A stretch of 48,162 nucleotides of DNA, taken from the NCBI GenBank assembly GCA_019359435.1, contig JAHHHI010000004.1, positions 1 to 48,162 on the forward strand, read 5' to 3'. Position 1 is the first letter of the stretch; each line of letters begins with the position of its first letter. The translations under genes were made by a program, and so were the position numbers. This DNA comes from Kaiparowitsia implicata GSE-PSE-MK54-09C. Its GTDB lineage: Bacteria; Cyanobacteriota; Cyanobacteriia; Elainellales; Elainellaceae. A model generated the notes under the pieces. That model did not search any database, was not told the DNA's origin, and saw nothing but the letters and a program-made list of their open reading frames with translations. This document shows, in pieces, positions 36,164-44,300 of this stretch.

Positions 36164-36358
36164 TTATGTAATGAACGGTTCACATCGTTCTATAGCTGGC
36201 ATGTTTTGATAGCAATGGGGACAACGCCAGTAAAGTCGGTTCATATGAACATGACGGAGTAAATGAGTTGAGCAACATGGACACTGATATCTGCTCTGCA
36301 TAGCCGTAGGGTTGAGGTAGCGGCATTCAGCAGCATTCACAATTAATCTCTTGATCAT
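36164..36358 (-). CDS. small Cys4 zinc-ribbon protein
   Basis: This 64-residue frame has two CxxC knuckles, CPCC and CPHC, separated by about 20 residues including HMNRLYWR, a typical zinc-ribbon spacing. A second in-frame Met is at residue 20. The function is unknown, but such ribbons bind nucleic acid or protein partners. It is upstream of, and codirectional with, the degenerate receiver. The Cys pattern and its operon-like position make a real gene likely. Confidence 0.65.
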   Translation of the reverse strand: MIKRLIVNAAECRYLNPTAMQSRYQCPCCSTHLLRHVHMNRLYWRCPHCYQNMPAIERCEPFIT

Positions 36359-36590
36359 GCTCGTCAGCAGGGAGTCCTAAGGAGGTCGGGATATCTGATT
36401 CTCAATAATGAGTCACTATTGTAGCGATTGATTGCCAGGTATCTTCGCAGAGGGTCTAGTCTCAACTGATGCACTTGTCCCATAACGATGACAGAGCGGT
36501 GTTTGATTTCGGGGTTGAATTGATTAAGTTAAATACGATGAGCGAAAAATATTTACTAATAATTTAAATTTACGTACCAAATTGATGCAT

Positions 36591-36715
36591 TAATCGGAGT
36601 TTGGGATAGGCTTAAAGCCTCAATGCCCCATGCGCATCGCTTACGGCTCCTTAAAATTTGGGGCACTGCACCGCCGCGCGTTGCCCTAAAAGCCGTCCTT
36701 CTCCAAACTTGAGTT
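36591..36715 (-). mobile_element. family-1 element, decayed copy 3 (125 bp, target duplication GCAT)
   Basis: GCAT flanks it at 36587-36590 and 36716-36719. It has exactly the same length as copies 1 and 2, and aligns without large gaps (shared blocks include GAGTT-GGGATA and TTGGGGCA), but many bases differ. One arm still pairs; the other has decayed. This is an older insertion of the same family in the orientation of copy 2. Confidence 0.75.
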
Positions 36716-36770
36716 GCATTAAATTCAACCATTGCCCGAGAACTGCTGGTAAGGGGGCGATCGCTCATCG

Positions 36771-36951
36771 AGGCGTCCCAGTTTTGTAGATGTCATTCTG
36801 TTCGCTTTAGCGGCTCTGAAAGAGCAACGTAGCGATAGCGAAGTGAAGAATCCCGATCTTGCGCAAAGCCTGAGATCCTTTGCTATACTCCGTTCCGTTG
36901 CTCCTCCGGAGCCGTTTCACGAACAGAAAGATAAAAGCGGGATGCACCCTC
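36771..36951 (+). mobile_element. family-2 palindromic element, copy A (about 180 bp, 8-10-bp target duplication)
   Basis: TCGCTCATCG occurs at 36761-36770 and again at 36950-36959, so a duplication of 8-10 bases flanks the element. The ends are inverted repeats containing CCCAGTTTTG and TGTCATTCTGTTCG. The middle includes GAAGAATCCCGATCT and GAGATCCTTTGC, which can pair. It is about 90 percent identical to copy B at 47668 by eye. The TGTCATTCTG...GAGATCC pattern resembles widespread bacterial repeats known from many genomes. Confidence 0.75.
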
Positions 36952-36995
36952 GCTCATCGGCATCACATCGCCAGGGGTTTAGCAGCTATACCGAC

Positions 36996-39314
36996 TCACT
37001 CGCCCTGCCATTCCCGGTCTTCTAATTCTTTCTGCGGCAGCAACAGCGTTGTTTCAATCTCTTGTCGAATAGTCGCTGTAATTTCACAATTGCTATTCAA
37101 GCAATCGATCAAGAGCTGATTTGCATCATAGTAGCGTTGCAGAACTTGCTCTTGCTCAGGGCTGAACTGCCAGGAGTGATTGATCTTTCGATAATCGGTG
37201 ATGGTGTCTCTCAACCGCTCTATCCAGGCAGAATAATGGGTCTGCGACCAGAGGTCAAGCCGTTCTTGGTTTTGATTGGGTGGTGGCAATTGATCTCTCA
37301 ATTGTTGGAGAGACTTATAGAACCCAGCATCTAAAATCATCACCATCATATTGTTGAGTGCCTCGCTACAGGCATTCGCATGGGCAAAATCCTGACTGGT
37401 TTCAACGGCGCAGCTCAGCAGCAAATGGTCTAACGCCGCATCCAAAAACATCCCCTGATCTAGCATGGTCGCTAGTGCAAAGTGGGTCACTGTGTGCGGA
37501 GTTTTGGCCATAGCGAGGTAAAAGGCCCGCGAGGTGGCGACTTTAGGTGGGGATTGAAGCGCTTGTGATTTTTTGCTGGCCCATACCAAAAACTCTTGTA
37601 GATAGGGGTCTTTGGCCACCATTGCATCGATCTGCTGTTTCATCAGTTGCATTAGCGAATCGGCACTGCGCAACATGGCTGTTGTTAACAAAAACACTTC
37701 GCGCCAGTAGGGATCGGTAATGTGGCCGACCAGCCCACTTAGCGCTTGCTCTAAGGCTCGCAAATTATGGCTGGCTACAATGTTTCGAGCCGTAAAATAT
37801 TCATGAAAGGCCAAGTAAGAAAACGAAAAAATTCCTCGCGCTCGTTCGGTGAGCAACCCATGCTGCGCCGCGATTGCATTGAGCATGGCCGCGCTTTCAA
37901 GCTGCAGTTCTTCTGGTTTTAACGCCACACCCGGCAAGGTCTGCAAATAGTCTCCAATATATTGCTCAATCGTGCGTTGCTCAAAGAAGTATTGTCCTTT
38001 CTCAAAGGTAACTGCCGCTACCTGACTGAGCAATTTCAGTTTTTGAGGCACCAAAAAGTTTCGATAGGCGGTGTCACGTTCAACGCCTTTTGCTTCATCC
38101 CATTGGCCGAGCAGCAGATCAAGCCCATGTTTATAGAAGTCGCTGCGCTTAGCCGGAAACCTCCCTGCGCCAGAAAACACCCAGCAGGCCAGATGCAGAA
38201 ACAACGGCGTCACGGCCAATCGTCGGAACTGCCAGTTCTCTGGCAAATCTAACTTCTGGATAAATTCAGCAGATTGCTCTTGCCCCGCTTGAACCGTGGT
38301 TTGAGTCAGTGCCACAAACCACTTTTGAGCAAAGGTGTTAATTTGAGCTTGCGTAAAAGGAGCAATCTCAACATCGGTGAAGCCTCGGAGTTGCAGCTTG
38401 TAGGCCGCAGTTCGGCACGACACCACAAATCGGTTCTTGTGATATTTTTCTGAAAACTTGCGGATCTCTCTTAAAACGGCAGAGATGTTTTGGTTGAGCA
38501 CTTCATCCATGCCATCTAGCAATAGCAAGACACGACCTGCTTTGAGCAGAGTTTCAGATACACTGGGGTCTTTGACCCCAGAAACAAGCAACGTTTGACG
38601 AATGTAGCTTAAGAGGCTAAATTTTCCGCTCTCCTCAGACTCTTTGGAAAAATCCCCTAGGGAAATAAAGATTGGAACCTGATGGCTGGCGAACTGACCT
38701 CGATTACACTGAATCGCTAAATTTTGTAAGAAGGTTGTTTTGCCAACGCCCGTTTTCCCTAAAACTCTAAGTTTTGAATTTTGCTCCACCACTTGCATTC
38801 CTGGAACTTGCTTCTGGGCTATATCTCCCAATCCCACGTGGTCAAACTCAGTCGGCTTTAGGGTTTGCATTGAAGAGAGATCAAACCACCGCTGACTCGC
38901 AATTTCTTCCAGAATGTTGACATCCACATAGATGTCGTCGAGGTTGACCGGACGGCTAATGTCTAAGAGCTGTAAGATTCCACACTGGTTTTGAACAGTG
39001 TCGTAGCGTTGCGATCGCACCTGCGCCACGAGTTCATCTATATCCAACGCGATACTATCTGCCACCTGTCCGGGTTCAGAAAAGGAATCAGGCGGATTCT
39101 CTGCGATGTCTCGCCAGACCAGATCAAGAATCAAACACAGGTCGATAAACACCTGTCGATCCACCGGTTGCCCAGTAAAAAAGCGCCAGACGGGCTGACG
39201 AGTTTTGAGGTTGGCCTCGGCAGCTAAATTTTCTTGCGTCCATCCTTTGAGGGCAAACGCTCGCTTAGCTTGTTGAATCCCAGATGGAGACGCATAGAGC
39301 GATCGCTTGGACAT
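36996..39314 (-). CDS. HTH-NACHT ATPase
   Basis: The 772-residue protein has an N-terminal helix-turn-helix-like region (about 14-70, KGWTQENLAAEANLKTRQPV), a linker, a NACHT ATPase domain with Walker A GKTGVGKTT (186-194) and Walker B LLLLDGMDEV (263-272), and a helical C-terminal region without visible repeats. NACHT ATPases are STAND proteins; some bacterial members are phage-defence sensors, others regulators, so defence is inference. The effector part is unusual in being a DNA-binding-like domain rather than a nuclease. It stands alone between a family-2 element and an IS630 remnant, suggesting a mobile accessory locus. Confidence 0.85.
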   Translation of the reverse strand: MSKRSLYASPSGIQQAKRAFALKGWTQENLAAEANLKTRQPVWRFFTGQPVDRQVFIDLCLILDLVWRDIAENPPDSFSEPGQVADSIALDIDELVAQVRSQRYDTVQNQCGILQLLDISRPVNLDDIYVDVNILEEIASQRWFDLSSMQTLKPTEFDHVGLGDIAQKQVPGMQVVEQNSKLRVLGKTGVGKTTFLQNLAIQCNRGQFASHQVPIFISLGDFSKESEESGKFSLLSYIRQTLLVSGVKDPSVSETLLKAGRVLLLLDGMDEVLNQNISAVLREIRKFSEKYHKNRFVVSCRTAAYKLQLRGFTDVEIAPFTQAQINTFAQKWFVALTQTTVQAGQEQSAEFIQKLDLPENWQFRRLAVTPLFLHLACWVFSGAGRFPAKRSDFYKHGLDLLLGQWDEAKGVERDTAYRNFLVPQKLKLLSQVAAVTFEKGQYFFEQRTIEQYIGDYLQTLPGVALKPEELQLESAAMLNAIAAQHGLLTERARGIFSFSYLAFHEYFTARNIVASHNLRALEQALSGLVGHITDPYWREVFLLTTAMLRSADSLMQLMKQQIDAMVAKDPYLQEFLVWASKKSQALQSPPKVATSRAFYLAMAKTPHTVTHFALATMLDQGMFLDAALDHLLLSCAVETSQDFAHANACSEALNNMMVMILDAGFYKSLQQLRDQLPPPNQNQERLDLWSQTHYSAWIERLRDTITDYRKINHSWQFSPEQEQVLQRYYDANQLLIDCLNSNCEITATIRQEIETTLLLPQKELEDREWQGE

Positions 39315-39967
39315 AAAACATATGGCTCATAAGTAGTAGTTAAACTCAAAAAATCAAACTTGTATAACCGTGAATTCGATCGCGCTGCCTGCGTTGCGGG
39401 CGGCGTAGTTTTGGGCGGCATTGGCAGAACTAACGGTGTTTAAAAATCCAGCCTAGGCCAAACACATGAACGATAGACAGGAAAATGTTCTAGTGCTGAG
39501 GGTGCGTTAGCGCATAACCTCCCTCTTTAGTGTAACGATTTGGAGAAACACGGCGCCCCAACATTCAGTCTGGGTGAATGTTACAGTCCATCAATCTTGT
39601 TAAATCAAACAAAATACACTCTTATCGAGTGGGGTTATCCAACCAGTTCAATTAAACGTGCGTTCGACGATTGCATGATTTCGCCTTCAGAGAACGGGCT
39701 GAAACAACCCTAAACAGAGCCTTCTGCGTCGCGAGCAGCGCGGTTTTAGGCATTTGCCGATCTGGCACTATACAAGGGATTCCAGCTTTAGGTGGAACTT
39801 ATACATAGCGCCTCGTCGGAATTGACGGTAGCGGTGTTCTAATACTAGGTGCATTTAGGCATGTTCAGAGGTAATGAGGTAGGATTACTCCTTCTCCGAA
39901 ATTTGGTGCTGACTATTCCAACAGCGCTACTATTCACGGGATTGGGCTATCTTCTTATATCAATTCT
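39315..39967. other. 650-base region upstream of the NACHT gene
   Basis: It should hold the NACHT promoter (AT-rich stretch around 39340-39360). A minus-strand frame ending at 39354 reads SSANAAQNYAARNAG and may be the tail of a lost gene, but it has no start. A GC-rich hairpin lies near 39708-39750. No complete gene is supported. Confidence 0.4.
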
Positions 39968-40719
39968 CTAAATACGCGTTACACATAGAGCATCGACTAT
40001 CCAATCCCACTGGGTGAGCGATCGCACCAGCTGAGGGGAAAGGTCATGCACCCATAGGCTAATGGCGTGCTGTAGTTCACCCAAGTCGTCAAAGCGAGCC
40101 CAGGCGAACGCCCGTTTGAGCTCCCGCCACACGCGCTCGATTGGATTGAGCTCAGGACAATAGGGTGGCTGAAACATCCAGATGACGTGGTCGGGGATAG
40201 TTAGGCTCTGAGCGGTGTGAGCGGGCACATTATCCACCTGAATCAGGTGTAAGTCATCGGGGAACTAGGCGGCAAAGCGGTGCAAAACCGCTTCAAAACA
40301 TACACTGTCAAGGTGAGAGAACTCCATCAGCCATGACGTGCCACTGAGGGACTCCACCAGACCGTACAACCAACGATACACAAACTGCCACTGCACCGTA
40401 CCGGTGGGTTGTACCCCAAACCCCGTCACCTTACGATGCTGAACGGCCAACAACTCGTGCCGACTCTCATCGCTGCACCAGTCGCGAATCCGACCCGCAG
40501 CGCGCTGCGGTAAGGCTGGCGTGGTCAGTTGGCGCAACTGCTGTCCAAGGTTTGCTGAAAGGACTCAACCGCCCCAGGAGTTTGCTTCTCAGACACCGGA
40601 CGCGGCACTTTGAGCTGGGCTTTGAGACCATAGCGTACCGTTTTATGCACCGTTTTGTACGGCACCTGTTGGTCATACATTGATAGATCCCCGTGGCCTG
40701 TCCCGTCTTCAGCCACCAC
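39968..40719 (-). pseudogene. IS630-family transposase, broken
   Basis: Minus-strand pieces read in order: a winged-helix fragment (VRYGLKAQLKVPRPVSEKQT), then a catalytic part with WQFVYRWLYG, then a DDE C-terminal part with DNVPAHTAQSL and PPYCPELNPIERVWRELKRAF. A one-base frameshift lies around 40531-40545, and a TAG in frame with the last part interrupts the segment after HRFAA (about 40266-40268). The 5' end of a full transposase is also missing. IS630/Tc1 elements insert at TA. The gene is dead; no intact copy is in the window. Confidence 0.85.
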
Positions 40720-41313
40720 AACACCTAGACTTTAGTGATTATACTAATACGTATTTACAAATCATTCCGGATCGCTATATCGCTCTTCATCGGTTCTCGG
40801 ATTTAAAGTGCCAAAACCTCGAGAATTGGTTGGGCGCTGAGTACAACAATTAACGTATATGCGCTAGTTCACCTATTCTCTGCCCAAAGTCAATGAAGAG
40901 CGATATACTCACTTGATCACAACGGACTCGTATTGCTATCGGGTTCTTGATGGCAAACGGCTTGCTGCTGCCCTTCCTGTTTCGACGCAGAATTATTAAT
41001 CAGTGAACTCGGTGACACAAGTGCAGCGGATCACAGGTCACGGCAGCGGACGGACGAAAGCCGCTGGTGGGGATTTTAGGATAAGGGCTGCCAAAAAAAT
41101 GGGATGCATCCGCTGCGACTCAAGAATGAGGCGCGATTAGGATTCCTCATCCTTTGGATAGATTCATTTCTATAAAGCGAACAATATAAAATCTGAAGAT
41201 TAGTCATTAAGTATTACATCCATGGTTTAGCGCCTTGCTCTCCTTCTTGCTCCCTTGCTCAATAGTCAATAGAAGGCGTTCTCATCTAACCAGATTCGTT
41301 ATTTCATTCACCT
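40720..41313. other. 590-base region between IS630 remnant and the large kinase
   Basis: It contains the 15-bp inverted-repeat element (40776-40907) and the promoter region of the kinase gene. A GC-rich inverted stretch near 41015-41075 (GCAGCGGATCACAGG) is weakly repeated at 41110. No gene is supported. Confidence 0.45.
40776..40907. mobile_element. 132-bp inverted-repeat element, possibly IS630-type MITE
   Basis: TATATCGCTCTTCAT at 40776-40790 and its exact complement at 40893-40907 enclose 102 non-coding bases. The element may be read as TATCGCTCTTCAT...ATGAAGAGCGATA flanked by TA on each side, the signature of IS630/Tc1 insertion. It lies 50 bases beyond the IS630 remnant but shares no recognised end with it. 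Confidence 0.6.
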
Positions 41314-44300
41314 GTGCGGAAGAAGAATAGCAAAGCACTTTGGGACATGGACGCATCACAGGCAGACAAGGTTACGACTTTTCTAATGGCAGACTCTGAT
41401 CACACAACTTTAATTATTATTGACAAGGCTCACGGTAGCGCTGAAGCCTATCAGCGGCTGTTGCGGCACAATATCGATGTATCATATCAGATTTTAGCAG
41501 GGCAACACGATGGCCCAATCCTGTCGCTGTGTCAATCTCGTCAAGTCGATGCCATTCTCTTAGAAGCCCATGCCGAAGGGGTTGCGGCGTTGCTGCAGCT
41601 TCAGTCCCAGATGGGGAAGATCTGCCCACCCGTGATTGTGATTGGCGAGAATGACGCGGCTCTGGCGGTACGGGTTATGAACGCAGGAGCGGCAACCTAC
41701 CTGGTTAGAGACCAACTGACTGCCGATGCGCTCTCTCGAGCAATTCAGACGGCGATCGCCCCCTCACAGTCTCTACAAAACGGTGAGGAAACTGGCAACG
41801 CAACGGCTGCAACGTTGATGCAGGCGACACGCTCCGATTCTCAAGAGCGCTACCAGACTCTGCTCATGTCAATAGACGAAGCCTTTTGCATTTTGCAGGT
41901 GATCTTCAATGACGCGGGGACGTGCATAGACTATCGCTATCTTGAACTTAACCCGTTGTTTGAGCAGCAAACGGGGTTGAAGAACGCCTTGGGCAAAACC
42001 ACCCGCGAGATGGTGCCAGATATTGAATCGTATTGGTTTGACATCTACGGTGCGGTTGCCCTCACCGGAAAGCCAGCGCGCTTTACAGACTATTCCGAGT
42101 CGATGGGGCGATGGTTCGATGTTAATGCGTTTCGGATTGATGAGCCCCAAAAACGCCGGGTAGCTGTTCTGTTAAAAGACATTACTGCACAAAAGCAAGC
42201 TGAAGCGACGGCTGCAGCAGATTTGCGAGATACCCAACTGCTGCATGACCTGAGCACTCGGCTCACCAGTGAAGCGAGTATTCAAACGCTCTATGACGAA
42301 ATTATGGCGGCGGCGATCGCCCTCCTAAGGGCCGATGCCGGTGCAGTACAAATTCTTGATGACGCAACGCAAGAGCTGGTGTTAATTGCCTTCCAAGGGT
42401 TTGATCAAGCCATGATCGAGCAGCTCCACCGCACCAGTGCCAATTCGAGAACCCCCTGCGGCATGGCGCTCACCACGAGCGATCGTATATTTGTTGATTT
42501 TGATGCACTAGACAGTGACGACGTCGATGATGCGTTGCACGCGTGTATTGAGGCGGGCTATCTCTCGGCTCAAGCCACCCCGCTTGTCGCTCGGTCGGGG
42601 CGGCTCATTGGCATGGTTTCAACCCAGTGGCGCACCCGCCATCGCTCGAGCGAGCGGGAACTTCGGTTTCTGGATCTGCTAGTGCGTCAGGCTGCCGACC
42701 TAATTGAGCATCGGCAAGCAGAGCAGGCGCTGCGCCAGTCAGAAGCAAAATACCGCACACTGTTTGAGCAGATTAGTGAAGGCTACGCAATTGCCGAAAT
42801 CATCGTGAATGAAAACGGCGAGGCGGTGGACTACCGCATGCTGGAAGTGAATCCAAAGTTTGAGCAGCTAACTGGCTTGTCTTGCGATGTGGCATTGAGT
42901 GGCAAAACCATTCGAGACATTGCACCCGAACTCGAAGAAGTCTGGTATCAACGGTATGGGCATGTTGCGTTGACGGGTGAGCCAGCCCGCTTTGAGCAAT
43001 ATTCTGAAGCGTGGGCTCGTTGGTATAACGTCTATGCGCTGCGGGTTCAAGAACCGGAAAAACGTTGCATTGCCATTCTTTTCACTGACATTACCGAGCG
43101 CAAGCAGGCAGAAACCAAATTGCGTGCCTCAGAAGAGCGGCTTCGGCTAGCCTCTGAGGCTGCTCAGGTGGGGGTTTATGAATATATTCCAAAAGCTGAT
43201 CGCGTTAGCTGGTCGCCCCTGTTAAAAACCATGTATGGGTTGCCCGCAGATGCAGACGTTACCTTTGTGCAATTCTCTGAGTTGGTTCACCCAGATGATC
43301 GCGCGCAAACCTTCACCCGCCTAGGAAAGTTTTTTCACCGAGAAGATCTCAGCCCCTATGAGCATGAGTTTCGGATTGTGCAAGCCGACGGAGAGGTGCG
43401 CTGGCATCGCGACCAAGGGCAAGTCTTGTTTTCTGGTGAGGGAGAACGACGCGGCCCCGAGCGCATGATTGGCGTCGTGCAGGATATCACCGCTCGCAAA
43501 CGAATAGAAGAACAGATGCATCGCGTGGCTGAGATGGATGCATTCCGCATTATGCTCTCGGATATGGTGCGATCGCTCACTGACCCCTCTGAGATTCAGG
43601 CTCAAACGGCGCATGTGGTGGGCGACTACCTCCAAGCCAATCGAGTGTTCTATGCCGAGGTCGAGAGCAGAGACGGCGTTGGCTATATCAACATCCACTC
43701 CGACTACTGCATGGATGGCGTTCCGACGATTGCTGGCTGTCATCGAGTGGATGATTTTGGCAGCACGGTGTTTAATCATTTGCGCACCGGACGAACGCTT
43801 GCCGTTGCGGATGTGAATTCTGACCCGCTGCTCACACCAGAAGAGCGTCAGTTCAACCTCGCAATCAAAACTCAAGCTTGGCTCTGTGTGCCTCTGGTCA
43901 AACATAGACACATCATTGCTGTCTTTACCGTTCAACAGGCCACGCCACGATCCTGGACGAGTGCAGAGATGGCGCTGGTAGAAGAAATAGCCGAACGCAC
44001 TTGGCTTGCGGGGGAACGGGCTCGGGCTGAAGCCGCCTTGCGCGAGTCAGAGCAAAAGTATCGCTCGCTATTTAACTCAATGGATGAAGGCTTTTGCCTG
44101 ATCAAGGTCTTGTTTGATCCGACTGGAAACCCATACGACTATCAGTTTCTCGAAACCAATGCAGCGTTTGAGCGGCAGACGGGCCTGGTTGACCCGCTTG
44201 GCAAAACAATACTTGAACTGGTGCCCCATCACGAAACGAGTTGGTTTGAAGTCTATGGCAGAATTGCGCAGACTGGCGTGCCCGAGCGATTCGAAAACTC

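Larger units (their letters stand above)
36359..36995. other. intergenic region made mostly of mobile elements
   Basis: About 640 bases between the Cys4 gene and the NACHT gene. A family-1 element (36591-36715) and a family-2 element (36771-36951) occupy about half. Upstream, 36400-36590 is AT-rich and should hold the promoter of the Cys4/receiver pair. Confidence 0.6.

Noticed and set aside
39354-39453. Minus-strand frame with SSANAAQNYAARNAG and a stop at 39354
   Set aside because: About 32 codons between stops and low complexity; possibly a gene tail, but not supportable.
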